DNA of 12,723 nucleotides, from the NCBI GenBank assembly GCA_045806105.1, contig JBJMJY010000013.1, forward strand, positions 1-12,723, in the 5' to 3' direction. A model generated the notes under the pieces. That model was not told the origin of the DNA. It worked only from the letters and a program-made list of their open reading frames with translations, and ran no database searches. This DNA comes from AC-32 sp045806105 (GTDB taxonomy: Bacteria; Actinomycetota; Thermoleophilia; Gaiellales; Gaiellaceae). This document shows positions 1 through 7,555 of the stretch, piece by piece (the stretch's first letter is position 1; every line of letters starts with the position of its first letter). A program made the translations under genes and the position numbers.

Positions 1-384
1 GAGGACGTCATGAACGCGATCCTGGCCGGCGCGTGTGGGTACCTCATGAAGGACTCGTCGATCCAGGACCTGATGCAGGGCATCAAGGCGGCATCGGTCG
101 GGGAGTCGCTGATCTCTCCCCACATCGCCGCCAAGGTGCTCCAGCGCATGCGCGCGACCGGGACGAACGAGGCGGATGCGGCCATGATCAGGTCCGAGCT
201 GTCGGACCGGGAGATCGAGGTGCTGAAGCTGATCGCCAACGGCAAGGACAACGCTCAGATCGCCGCCGACCTGCACATCAGCCCGAAGACGGTTAAGAAC
301 CACATCTCGAACATCCTGATGAAGCTGCAGATCGAGAACCGCATCCAGGCGGCGGTCTACGCCGTCCGCAGCGGGATTGTTTAG
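1..384 (+). CDS. Response regulator, NarL/LuxR type (C-terminal part, 5' end outside window)
   Basis: The reading frame is open from base 1, so the first in-frame ATG at 10 is probably internal and the gene begins upstream of the window. The first residues, including the block AGACGYLMKD, match the last beta-strand of a receiver domain; the lysine there fits the conserved receiver lysine. A linker follows to about residue 65. Residues about 66-127 form a LuxR-type helix-turn-helix with the typical pattern LSDREIEVL, then IAADLHISPKTVKNHI as recognition region. The protein is a DNA-binding transcription regulator, normally activated by phosphorylation of an aspartate that lies outside the window. 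Its partner histidine kinase is not visible. The gene ends with TAG five bases before the convergent stop of the coiled-coil gene. The family is certain; targets are unknown. Confidence 0.93.
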   Translation, partial: EDVMNAILAGACGYLMKDSSIQDLMQGIKAASVGESLISPHIAAKVLQRMRATGTNEADAAMIRSELSDREIEVLKLIANGKDNAQIAADLHISPKTVKNHISNILMKLQIENRIQAAVYAVRSGIV

Positions 385-389
385 CCCTC

Positions 390-725
390 CTAGTTCCGGG
401 AGCGCACAGCAGTAGCGCGGGCGCGGAGCTGCGTGAGCGTATGGCGCAAGGCGGTGAGCAGGCTCGCGTTGCTGGAGAGCCGGTCGGAGACCAGCGCGAG
501 CTCCTTCGTCTTCAGCTCCCGGTTCCCGTCGTGTAACTCGCCCGCGAGCTCCGACATGCGCCGCTCGAGCCGCCAGCGCTCCGACTCGAGCGCGAGGGCG
601 TAGGCGTAGCCGTCGGTGAGCGTCCGCTCGAGGCGCGCGAGCGTCACCGGCTCCTCCGTCTGAGCCGGTTCCGCGAGCAGTTCGTCGATCTGCTCGAGCA
701 AGGCGGGGATCGCGTCAGGTGCCAC
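390..725 (-). CDS. Small coiled-coil protein of unknown function
   Basis: The frame gives a 111-residue protein from a GTG at 725 to a TAG at 390-392. I do not recognise a family. About residues 4-18 (AIPALLEQIDELLAE) and 28-108 are rich in Leu, Glu and Arg with heptad-like spacing, consistent with a long helical hairpin or coiled coil. There is no signal peptide or membrane segment. Codon third positions are mostly G/C, as in the neighbours, which supports real coding. The frame stays open further upstream into the dacB region, but the sequence there is Arg/Pro-rich shadow, so I place the start at 725. No clear Shine-Dalgarno precedes it, so the start is the weak point. It is convergent with the response regulator and divergent from dacB. 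It could be a dimerising accessory protein; function is not inferable. Confidence 0.6.
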   Translation of the reverse strand: MAPDAIPALLEQIDELLAEPAQTEEPVTLARLERTLTDGYAYALALESERWRLERRMSELAGELHDGNRELKTKELALVSDRLSSNASLLTALRHTLTQLRARATAVRSRN

Positions 726-811
726 AGCTAGTCTCGTGTCGATTATCCGGCGGCCCGTTGTGCCGCTACAAGGGCCGCGCGGCCTATCCCCCGACGCACC
801 GAGACCCACCC

Positions 812-840
812 TTGACGCCGGTAACGGCACTCCGAAGAAT
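812..840 (+). promoter_or_regulatory. Candidate promoter for the dacB-like gene
   Basis: TTGACG at 812-817 and AAGAAT at 835-840 are separated by 17 bases, as in sigma-70-type promoters. The -10 match is only partial. Transcription would then begin close to the ATG at 848, giving a leaderless or nearly leaderless mRNA. The same bases GAAGAA could instead act as a weak Shine-Dalgarno for that ATG. The rest of the 726-847 divergent gap shows nothing else I can name. Confidence 0.4.
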
Positions 841-847
841 GGCGCGG

Positions 848-2050
848 ATGACCCGCCGTCGCCTTCCGGTCGTCGTGCTCCTGGCACTCGTGCTCGCCGC
901 CCCGGCCGGCGCGGGCGACGCGCCGCTGGCAAAGCGCCTCGCCCGCGCGCTCGCGGTGCCGCAGGTCTCGGCCGCGCGCACCGGCGCAGTCGCGATCGAC
1001 CTGCAGACCGGACAGACGGTGTTCTCGGAGCACGAGAGCCTGCCGCTCGCGCCTGCCTCGAACGAGAAGCTCGCCGTCGCATACGCGGCGCTCGTCACGC
1101 TCGGCCCCACCTTCCGCTTCGAGACCGGCGTCGTCGGGCGCGGCGAGCAGGACGGGACGATCTGGCGCGGAAGCTTCGTGCTCGTCGGCCACGGCGACCC
1201 GACGCTCTCGAGCGCCGACCTCACGACGCTCGCGAGGCAGGTTCGCGCTGCCGGAATCCGCCGCGTCACGCGCGGGGTCTTCGGCGACGAGTCGTTCTTC
1301 GATGGGCGACGCACCGGTTGGGGCTGGAAGTCGTGGTTCTACGTGAACGAGTGCCCGCCGCTGTCGGCGCTCACCGTCGACCGCGGCCGGTACTACGGCC
1401 GCACCTCGGGCCAGCCTGCGCTCGCCGCCGCGCTGCTGTTCCGCGACGCGCTCCGGCGGGCCGGCGTGGCGGTCGGTGGTGGCGCCGGCATCGGGAAGCA
1501 GCGTGACGACGACGTGCCGCTCGCCGCGGTCGAGTCGGCGCCGCTGTCGCGCATCGTCGCGTGGATGGGCCGCGTCAGCGACAACTTCACGGCCGAGATC
1601 CTGCTGAAGCAGCTCGGCGCCGCGGACGGCTCCGTCGGCACGAGCGGGCGCGGCGCGGCGGTCGTGCGAGCGGCGCTCGCCGACGCCGGCGTCCCGCTGG
1701 GCGGGCTCCGCCTCGTGGACGGCTCCGGCCTCTCGTCGCTCGATCGCCTGACCGCCCGCTCGCTCGCCACGCTCCTACGTGCCGCCTGGGCCGACCCCGT
1801 CGTGCGCCCGTACCTGCTCGCCGCCCTGCCGGTCGCGGGCGTCAGCGGCACGCTCTCCGACCGCATGCGGCGCCCGCCCTCGCGCGGGAACGTGCGTGCG
1901 AAGACCGGAACCACGAGCCTCGCCTCCGCCCTCTCCGGCTACGTCAAGCGCCGCTACGTCTTCTCGGTGCTGCAGAACGGCAGCCCCGTCTCGTCCTACT
2001 GGGCGCGCAAGGCCCAGGACCGCTTCGCCACGGCGCTAGCGGCGCAGTAG
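848..2050 (+). CDS. dacB: D-alanyl-D-alanine carboxypeptidase / PBP4-type endopeptidase (peptidase S13)
   Basis: This is a penicillin-binding serine peptidase that trims or opens D-Ala crosslinks of peptidoglycan outside the membrane. With the ATG at 848 it has 400 residues and a signal peptide at 1-22 (MTRRR, then a Leu/Val/Ala core ending near AGA). All three active-site motifs are present: SNEK at 71-74 (nucleophile Ser71, Lys74), SDN at 244-246 and KTG at 352-354. The distance between the first two motifs (about 173 residues) is shorter than in E. coli DacB, so the inserted domain seems reduced. An ATG at 839 is an alternative start, but a GAAGAA stretch and a possible promoter fit 848 better. 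The 3' end overlaps the convergent ligA end by 15 bases. The family is clear; the choice between carboxypeptidase and endopeptidase activity is not. Confidence 0.93.
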   Translation: MTRRRLPVVVLLALVLAAPAGAGDAPLAKRLARALAVPQVSAARTGAVAIDLQTGQTVFSEHESLPLAPASNEKLAVAYAALVTLGPTFRFETGVVGRGEQDGTIWRGSFVLVGHGDPTLSSADLTTLARQVRAAGIRRVTRGVFGDESFFDGRRTGWGWKSWFYVNECPPLSALTVDRGRYYGRTSGQPALAAALLFRDALRRAGVAVGGGAGIGKQRDDDVPLAAVESAPLSRIVAWMGRVSDNFTAEILLKQLGAADGSVGTSGRGAAVVRAALADAGVPLGGLRLVDGSGLSSLDRLTARSLATLLRAAWADPVVRPYLLAALPVAGVSGTLSDRMRRPPSRGNVRAKTGTTSLASALSGYVKRRYVFSVLQNGSPVSSYWARKAQDRFATALAAQ

Positions 2051-4048
2051 CTGCTCGAGCGCGGCCTCGTCGAGCACCGGCACGCCGAGTTGCTCGGCCT
2101 TGGCGAGCTTCGAGCCCGGGCTCTCGCCGGCGACCACGCCCGTCGTCTTCTTCGAGACCGAGTCGGCGACCTTCGCGCCCTTCGCCTCGAGCGCCTTGCG
2201 CGCCTCGTCGCGGCTGAAGCCCTCCAGCGTCCCGGTGATCACGTACGTCGAGCCCGTCAGCGGTCCTTCGACGGGCCGCTCCTCGGGGCCGGCCTCGAAG
2301 CGCAGCCCGAGCTCTTTCAGCTCCCCCACGAGCCGGAAGTTCTCCTTGTCCGCGAACCACTCGGCGATCGCCTCCGCCCGCTCCGGCCCGATCCCCTCGA
2401 CCTCCTGGATCTCCTCCTGCGACGCGGCGGCGAGCTTCTCGACGTCGCCGAAGTGCCTCGCGAGGTTCTGCGCGGTCACCCACCCCACGTCCGGAATGTT
2501 GAGCCCGAGCAACACGCGCGAGAACGGCGTCCGCTTCGAGCCAGCGATCGCGTCGGCGACGTTCGAGGCGCTCTTCTCCTGGAAGCCGTCGAGCTCGAGC
2601 AGCTGCTCCTTCGTGAGCCGGTAGAGGTCCGCCAGCGAGCGGACGAGGCCGAGCTCCCAGAGCCGGCGCATCAGCTGCTCGCCGACGCCGTCGATGTCGG
2701 CCGGCCCCTGCACCCAGCTGATCAGCGTCTCGAGGCCGCGCGAGGGGCAGGCGCGGTTCGGGCAGCGGTGCATCGCCTCGCCCTCTGGCTTGACGATGTT
2801 TTCCCCGCAAAGCGGGCACTTCTTCGGCATCTTGAACCGCTTCGTCCCGGGCTGGTGCTCCCCGGCTGGGCCGACGATCTGGGGGATCACGTCGCCGGCC
2901 CGCTGGACGATCACGCGGTCGCCTTCGCGGATGTCCTTGCGGTTGATGTCCTCCTCGTTGTGCAGCGTCGCGCGCGAGACGGTGACGCCGCCCACCTGCA
3001 CCGGCTCGAGCATCGCCCAGGGGTTGAGCGCGCCCGTGCGACCGACGCGGATCGCGATCTTCAGCAGGGTCGTCTCGGCGGTCATCGGCGCCCACTTGAA
3101 GGCACGCGCCCAGCGCGGCCGCGAGTGCAGCGCGCCGAGGACCGCCTGCTGCTCGAGCGAGTCCACCTTGATCACGATCCCGTCGATCTCGTAGTCGAGC
3201 TCCGCACGCCCGCGCTCCCATTCCGCGCAGCGCTTCGCAACGTCTTCGATCGATTCGAGCCGCTCGGCGAAGGGGTTCGTGCGGAAGCCGTGCTCGCGCA
3301 GCCACTCGAGCGTCTCCCACTGCGACGACAGCCGCACGCCCTCGAACGCGCCGACGCCGTAGACCCAGACCGAGAGCGGCCGCGACGCCGTGATCGACGA
3401 GTCCTTCTGCCGCAGCGAGCCGGCCGCCGCGTTGCGCGGATTGGGCGCGAGCTTCTGCCCGAGCTCGGCGATGCGAGCGTTCAGCTCGCGGAACCCCGAG
3501 AGCGGCATGTAGACCTCGCCGCGCACCTCCGCGGTCGACGGCAGGCCGTCGCGTCGCATCTTCAGCGGCACCGACGGGATCGTCCGGAGGTTCACCGTCA
3601 CGTCCTCGCCCTGGAAGCCGTCGCCGCGCGTTGCCCCGCGCGTCAGCACGCCGTTCTCGTACGTGAGGTTGATCGCGAGCCCGTCGATCTTCGGCTCGAT
3701 CACGTAGGCGACAGGCTCGTCCGAGTCCAGGCGCTTGCGGACGTCCTCGGCCCACTTGAAGAGGCTCTCCTCGTCGGCGACCTTCTCGAGCGAGCCCATC
3801 GGCGTCAGATGCTGCACCTTCTGGAAGCGCTCGCTCGGCGGCGCCCCCACACGCTGGGTCGGCGAGTCGGCCGTGATCAGGTCGGGATGCTCCTCCTCGA
3901 GCGCCTTCAGCTCGTCGTAGAGCCGGTCGTACTCCGCGTCGGAGATCTCGGGGTCGTCGAGGACGTGGTAGCGGTAGAGGTGATGGTCGACCTGCTCGCG
4001 CAGCTCGTCGAGCCGCTGCTGGACGTCCTTCTGCGTGCGCGTCGCCAT
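2036..4048 (-). CDS. ligA: NAD-dependent DNA ligase LigA
   Basis: LigA seals nicks in DNA during replication and repair, using NAD+ to adenylate itself. The 670-residue length is typical. In order there is an Ia domain with YRYHVLDDPEISDAEYD (about 25-41), the adenylation motif EPKIDG with catalytic Lys120, RGDGFQGEDVT (141-151), NPRNAAAGSLRQ (203-214) and YEIDGIVIKVD (286-296). An OB fold follows, then a zinc finger with Cys411, Cys414, Cys429 and Cys434, helix-hairpin-helix repeats to about 565, and a BRCT domain at about 595-670 (LTGSTYVITGTLEGFSRDEA). The family is complete with no missing key residue. The start at 4048 is preceded by TAGGAT eight bases upstream, which could be a -10 giving a very short leader; its AGGA is also a poor SD candidate. 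It is divergent from the small secreted protein and convergent with dacB. Confidence 0.98.
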   Translation of the reverse strand: MATRTQKDVQQRLDELREQVDHHLYRYHVLDDPEISDAEYDRLYDELKALEEEHPDLITADSPTQRVGAPPSERFQKVQHLTPMGSLEKVADEESLFKWAEDVRKRLDSDEPVAYVIEPKIDGLAINLTYENGVLTRGATRGDGFQGEDVTVNLRTIPSVPLKMRRDGLPSTAEVRGEVYMPLSGFRELNARIAELGQKLAPNPRNAAAGSLRQKDSSITASRPLSVWVYGVGAFEGVRLSSQWETLEWLREHGFRTNPFAERLESIEDVAKRCAEWERGRAELDYEIDGIVIKVDSLEQQAVLGALHSRPRWARAFKWAPMTAETTLLKIAIRVGRTGALNPWAMLEPVQVGGVTVSRATLHNEEDINRKDIREGDRVIVQRAGDVIPQIVGPAGEHQPGTKRFKMPKKCPLCGENIVKPEGEAMHRCPNRACPSRGLETLISWVQGPADIDGVGEQLMRRLWELGLVRSLADLYRLTKEQLLELDGFQEKSASNVADAIAGSKRTPFSRVLLGLNIPDVGWVTAQNLARHFGDVEKLAAASQEEIQEVEGIGPERAEAIAEWFADKENFRLVGELKELGLRFEAGPEERPVEGPLTGSTYVITGTLEGFSRDEARKALEAKGAKVADSVSKKTTGVVAGESPGSKLAKAEQLGVPVLDEAALEQLLRR

Positions 4049-4071
4049 TTGGGCCGATCCTATCCAGGCCC

Positions 4072-4077
4072 TACCAT
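4072..4077 (+). promoter_or_regulatory. Candidate leaderless -10 element of the small secreted protein
   Basis: TACCAT at 4072-4077 is followed by exactly 6 bases and then the GTG start at 4084, with no Shine-Dalgarno between. This puts the expected transcription start at or next to the start codon. The same spacing recurs at 7626, 8823 (minus strand) and 11045. The whole ligA/secreted-protein gap is only 35 bases, so the two promoters must interleave. Confidence 0.5.
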
Positions 4078-4083
4078 GCAGCC

Positions 4084-4488
4084 GTGCGCGCCGCTCTCGT
4101 CGTCGCTCTCGCGCTCGCGCTGGCCACTCCGGCGGAGGCGATCGTGACGCAGTTCCGGACGCCGAGCTCCAACATCGGCTGCGTCTTCAGCTCGGACCCG
4201 AGACTGGGCGGCACGTACCTCCGCTGTGACATCCGAAGCGGGCTGAAGCCGAAGCCGAAGCGCCCGTGCCAGCTCGACCTGACCGGCTTCCAGATGGCTC
4301 CGCGCGGCCGCGCCACCGTGGTCTGCGCCGGCGACACCGCCGTGGACCCGCGGGCGCGCGCCCTGAGCTACGGGTCCAAGTGGGCACGCGGCGGCTACAC
4401 GTGCACGTCCCGCCACACCGGCCTGCGCTGCAAGAACCGAAGCGGGCACGGCTTCTTCCTCAGCCGCGCCCGCTCCTACCGGTTCTAG
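4084..4488 (+). CDS. Small secreted six-cysteine protein (DUF6636-like module)
   Basis: This is a 134-residue protein with a signal peptide (1-19, MRAALVVALALALATPAEA), so it is exported. The mature part carries six cysteines (33, 48, 62, 81, 107, 116), probably three disulfides outside the cell. Conserved blocks are FRTPSSNIGC, LRCDIRSGLKPKPKRP, and a C-terminal GLRCKNRSGHGFFLSR ending SYRF. The same blocks, cysteine order and ending form the extracellular domain of the membrane kinase at 8861-10222, so the two are paralogous modules. It resembles a family I recall as DUF6636 in actinobacteria; that name is from memory and unverified. No enzymatic residues are evident. The GTG at 4084 is chosen because the signal peptide starts there and the nearby ATG at 4076 is out of frame. 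Its stop is one base from the convergent gene end at 4490. Confidence 0.85.
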   Translation: MRAALVVALALALATPAEAIVTQFRTPSSNIGCVFSSDPRLGGTYLRCDIRSGLKPKPKRPCQLDLTGFQMAPRGRATVVCAGDTAVDPRARALSYGSKWARGGYTCTSRHTGLRCKNRSGHGFFLSRARSYRF

Positions 4489-4489
4489 C

Positions 4490-5923
4490 TCAGTCGCTCA
4501 CGACGATCATCGCGGTCCCGCCGCTGCTCGGGCTCGCTGTGCGCGTGCCCGCGAACGAGGCCCGCGCCCGCCAGTGGCCGATCGCCGGCGGCCGGAACGA
4601 GATGCCCGTTCGGCCGTTCCCGCCCAGCCGCAGCCTGTAGAGGCGGTAGAAATGCCAGCCCGTGAGCGGGTCGAAGCGGTCGACCTCGAGCCGCACCGCC
4701 CCCGCGGGGCTGAAGTTCACCGCGACCTCGATCGGGACGGTGTTGCCGGGGCCGACGTACGCGACGCGCGAGCCGCCGGCGAGGACCGCCGTGGTCGTGA
4801 TCCGCCGCTCCAGCAGAGAGAGACGGTAGCGGCCGTGCGCGCCGCCGTCGGCGCGGACGGCCACGAAGTAGTGCCCGGGACCGAGCCGCGCCGTCAACGG
4901 ACCAGGCCCGGACGACTCCCCGAGCCGATGGCCGTTCTCGCCCAGCAGAACGAGGCGCGACCGGGACGGGCCCGCCAGCGTCAGCGTCACATCGCTGCGG
5001 TCGGAGACTCGGAAGCGGTAGAGGTCGACGACGTCGATGCGCGTCCCGGAGATCGTCCCCCGGCGGGCCTCGAGGTTCCGGATCCGCAGTCCCGGAGCCG
5101 TGTCGTCAGGCCCCGCGAGCGCCGCGTGCAAGTGATACCGCTCGCGGCCGGGCCGATCGTCCGTCGCCGTCACGAGCAGCGCGTAGCGCCCGCCGGCTCC
5201 CGCGCCGGGGGTGTACGTGAAGTAACCCCCGCAGCGGAGCACCTTCAGCGGGGATCCGCCGACGAACGAACGCGTCCCGGGCGCGTACAGCGCTACCGTC
5301 ACGCAGCGTCCGCGGGCCGGCGAGAGGTTCATGCGGTACTCGACCCCTGGCCGCATGCGCAGCGACCACGCGTCGTCGAAGTCGGAGATCGCATCGACCG
5401 AGGAGCTGACGCCGTCCCGGGGCAGGCGCGCGCCGGGCGGCCTCGACGACGGCTCCTGGCGGAAGAGGTTGAGCCGGAACCTGCCGTCGTCCGAGCTCCG
5501 CTCGCGCCCCACCATGATCAGGTACGTCTGGCCGGGCGCGGCGAGGAACGAGAGCGCGCCGCGGCCGTTCTCGTCGGTCGCGGCGCAAGCGACCGGCTCC
5601 AGCCGCGACCGCACCGCGCGGTAGACGGAGACGATCGCGTCGAGGTCGCCGGCCGCTGCAAGGCGGAGCACGACGCGCCCCGCAGAAACATCCGTGAGCC
5701 GGTACCAGACGGTGTCGCGGGCCGGGCCGCAGCCGGAGCGCGGATCTCGGGGGTCGTCCGTCGCGCCGACCGTCGTGCCCGACGCTGCTGCGGGCAGCCC
5801 TTCGAGCACCACTGCGTTGGCGCGGTCGTCGTTGCCGGGTCCGGACGCCGCCGCCGTGGCGACGGTCGCGGCGAGGAGCCCGCAGGTGAGCGCGGCGAGG
5901 ATCGCCGCCGTGAGCTGTTTCAT
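4490..5923 (-). CDS. Secreted multi-domain beta protein with PPC-like repeats
   Basis: The 477-residue protein has a signal peptide (about 1-26, MKQLTAAILAAL then an Ala/Thr-rich core), so it is exported. About residues 27-155 resemble a bacterial pre-peptidase C-terminal (PPC) beta-sandwich: GNDDRANAVVLEGLP, DTVWYRL, AAGDLDAIVSVYR, and a GQTYLIMVG strand. Two further modules of similar style cover about 170-270 (DDAWSLRMRPGVEYRMNL) and 280-372 (DVVDLYRFRVSDRSDVTLTL, then GHYFVAVRADGGAHGRYRLSL). The last about 100 residues look like an Ig-like domain. Mature cysteines are at 65, 113, 207 and 231. There is no protease or other catalytic domain, which is unusual because PPC modules often accompany peptidases. 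A GGAGG at 5929-5933 precedes the ATG. The start overlaps the propeller gene's stop as ATGA, so the two are translationally coupled. The domain naming is by pattern only; a role in binding or surface structure is inference. Confidence 0.85.
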   Translation of the reverse strand: MKQLTAAILAALTCGLLAATVATAAASGPGNDDRANAVVLEGLPAAASGTTVGATDDPRDPRSGCGPARDTVWYRLTDVSAGRVVLRLAAAGDLDAIVSVYRAVRSRLEPVACAATDENGRGALSFLAAPGQTYLIMVGRERSSDDGRFRLNLFRQEPSSRPPGARLPRDGVSSSVDAISDFDDAWSLRMRPGVEYRMNLSPARGRCVTVALYAPGTRSFVGGSPLKVLRCGGYFTYTPGAGAGGRYALLVTATDDRPGRERYHLHAALAGPDDTAPGLRIRNLEARRGTISGTRIDVVDLYRFRVSDRSDVTLTLAGPSRSRLVLLGENGHRLGESSGPGPLTARLGPGHYFVAVRADGGAHGRYRLSLLERRITTTAVLAGGSRVAYVGPGNTVPIEVAVNFSPAGAVRLEVDRFDPLTGWHFYRLYRLRLGGNGRTGISFRPPAIGHWRARASFAGTRTASPSSGGTAMIVVSD

Positions 5924-7308
5924 GACTGCCTCCGATCGAGCTCCCGGACGAACGCGTCCGGGCAGCCGTTGGTGTCGCCGGGCACGAGGTTCGAAGCCCA
6001 GGACGACAGTGCGAGATAGCGGTCATTCGCGCTGAACGCCGCCACGGCAGGCGAGCTGCCGTCGTTGCCCTGGACATCCCCGCTCCCGAGGCTCGCGAGC
6101 GTCGTCCGCCCGGTCTTGCGGTCGTGGACGAAGACGTCGGTGATCTCGTTCGCGTCGCCGCCGACGAGGTTGGACGCGAGCGAGGCGAATGCGACGTAGC
6201 GGCCGTCCGGGCTGATGCTCGGCGGCCCGAGGCTCTCTGCGTCAGCCTGCCGGCCGCCGGTGGCGATGCTGACGCGGCGGGTCGTGCCCGTCAGCCGATC
6301 GCGGACGAAGATGTCGAACACGCCGTTCGTGTCGTGGGGGACGAGGTTCGAGGTGGCGGAGTGGAAGGCGACGTACCGTCCGCTCGCGCTCAGCGACGGC
6401 GCGTTGCTGCCGTTTCCCGTCCGGTCCCCCTTCGCCTCCTGCTCACGGCTGCCGACGCTGACCCGGGTGGTCTTGCCGGTCTTGACGTCACGGACGAAGA
6501 CGTCGGCGAGGCGGTTGCGGTCGCCTGCGACCAGGTTCGTCGCGTTCGACGTGAAGGCGAGCAAGCGGCCGTGCCGGCCGAGCGACGGCGAGTCGCTCTC
6601 GCTGCCGCGGTTGGTCTGCCGGCCGTGCAGCCCGACGCTGACCCGGACTGTCTTCCGGGCCACGAGGTCGCGGAGGAAGACGTCGGCGGCCCGGTTGGTG
6701 TCACCGCGGACGAGGTTCGTCGCCGTGGACGTGAAGGCGACGTAGCGGCCGTCGCCGCTCATCGCCGCGAACCCGCTCGGCGCGTTGGCCTGGCGGCCGC
6801 GGCTGCTGACATTGATGCGGATCGTGCGCTTCTCGCGGCGGTCGTGGACGAACACGTCGGGGACGCCATTCGTGTCCCCGGGGACGAGGTTCGGCGCGTC
6901 GGAGATGAACCCGACGTTGCGCCCGTCGGCGCTCATCCCGAGAGCGTTGGACCCACCCCACGGATCTGCACCAGCCTGCGCCTGCCCGCCCCCGCTGCTC
7001 ACGCTGACGCGTGTGGTCGCGCCGGTGTGTGCGTCGTGGACGAACACGTCGCGCCGGAGGTTCGTGTCGCCCGGGACGAGGTTCGGCGACTCCGAGGTGA
7101 AGGCGACGTAGCGGCCGCCGGAGCTGATCGCGACGGCATAGCTGTTGAAGTCGCCCTGCACGCCGCTGCTCGAGACGCTCACGCGCGTCGTCGGCGCCGT
7201 TGCGGACGGGCGGCCGGACGCCGACGCCGCCGCGGCGGCGAGGACAGCGCAGCTGACGGCGATCGCGCCGCCGGCCGCGAGCTTGTTGCTGAAACGGTGG
7301 TTGGACAT
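5920..7308 (-). CDS. Secreted seven-repeat beta-propeller (PD40/TolB-like)
   Basis: The 462-residue protein has an N-terminal export signal (about 1-31) and then seven repeats of about 58-63 residues, starting near 40, 98, 161, 219, 279, 342 and 402. Each begins with a TTRVSV-like strand, continues with SxDGRYVAF(T/H/A)S, then NLVPGDTN and DVFVHD. Seven units match a seven-bladed propeller made of PD40/WD40-like blades. The recurrent GDTN-x-x-x-DVFV loop is Asp/Asn-rich and could bind a metal such as calcium, which is inference. There is no enzyme domain, so it is likely a binding or structural protein outside the membrane. An AGGAGG at 7315-7320 precedes the ATG and overlaps the stop codon of the 68-residue gene. 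The ATGA overlap with the downstream PPC-like gene indicates coordinated production and suggests the two secreted proteins work together. Confidence 0.9.
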   Translation of the reverse strand: MSNHRFSNKLAAGGAIAVSCAVLAAAAASASGRPSATAPTTRVSVSSSGVQGDFNSYAVAISSGGRYVAFTSESPNLVPGDTNLRRDVFVHDAHTGATTRVSVSSGGGQAQAGADPWGGSNALGMSADGRNVGFISDAPNLVPGDTNGVPDVFVHDRREKRTIRINVSSRGRQANAPSGFAAMSGDGRYVAFTSTATNLVRGDTNRAADVFLRDLVARKTVRVSVGLHGRQTNRGSESDSPSLGRHGRLLAFTSNATNLVAGDRNRLADVFVRDVKTGKTTRVSVGSREQEAKGDRTGNGSNAPSLSASGRYVAFHSATSNLVPHDTNGVFDIFVRDRLTGTTRRVSIATGGRQADAESLGPPSISPDGRYVAFASLASNLVGGDANEITDVFVHDRKTGRTTLASLGSGDVQGNDGSSPAVAAFSANDRYLALSSWASNLVPGDTNGCPDAFVRELDRRQS

Positions 7309-7314
7309 GTCGCT

Positions 7315-7320
7315 CCTCCT
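7315..7320 (-). promoter_or_regulatory. Strong Shine-Dalgarno overlapping the upstream stop codon
   Basis: On the minus strand AGGAGG lies 6 bases before the propeller ATG and shares bases with the TAG stop (7319-7321) of the preceding 68-residue gene. A ribosome finishing the small gene covers the next start, so translation of the two is probably coupled. Confidence 0.75.
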
Positions 7321-7525
7321 AGTGCGCGTATGCGAACGGGTGGTAGAAGGCGTCGAGCGCGCGCTCGCGTGCGACGCACAACTCGAAGTCCTCGCCGGTG
7401 CGGGCGTCGGCGACGGCGACCGTCACCGAGTCGTCGCCCGGATGCCAGATGAGCGCGACTGCGAGGCCGTCGGCGATCCGGCTCGCCAGCTCCTGTGTGC
7501 GATTTCGTGCGGGGTTCCGGTTCAT
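7319..7525 (-). CDS. 68-residue protein of unknown function, first gene of the secreted-protein operon
   Basis: This short protein has no signal peptide or membrane segment and is likely cytoplasmic. Residues about 11-45 (ELASRIADGLAVALIWHPGDDSVTVAV) suggest a helix followed by beta strands. The C-terminal block FELCVARERALDAFYHPFAYA looks like a conserved motif I associate with short actinobacterial hypothetical proteins; no function is known to me. AAGGAG at 7531-7536, five bases before the ATG, supports the start. It is followed after 10 bases by the propeller gene, whose SD overlaps its stop, so it belongs to the same transcript. Its position directly after the operon promoter suggests a regulatory or housekeeping role in the same programme, but this is inference only. 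Confidence 0.82.
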   Translation of the reverse strand: MNRNPARNRTQELASRIADGLAVALIWHPGDDSVTVAVADARTGEDFELCVARERALDAFYHPFAYAH

Positions 7526-7555
7526 CGCGGCTCCTTCCTGGCGTTGACCCTCGTG

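Noticed and set aside
2090..4147. Very long open frame (about 685 codons) on the plus strand antisense to ligA
   Set aside because: It is the mirror of a complete, motif-perfect ligA; its translation is Arg/Leu/Asp-rich without recognisable domains. Long antisense frames are normal in DNA this GC-rich.
4574..6019. Long plus-strand frame opposite the PPC-like secreted protein
   Set aside because: The translation is Arg/Pro/Glu-rich low-complexity shadow, while the minus strand has a signal peptide, SD and domain structure.
6124..7452. Long plus-strand frame with repeated DEDVGD-like segments
   Set aside because: The repeats are the antisense image of the seven propeller repeats and would span two real genes.
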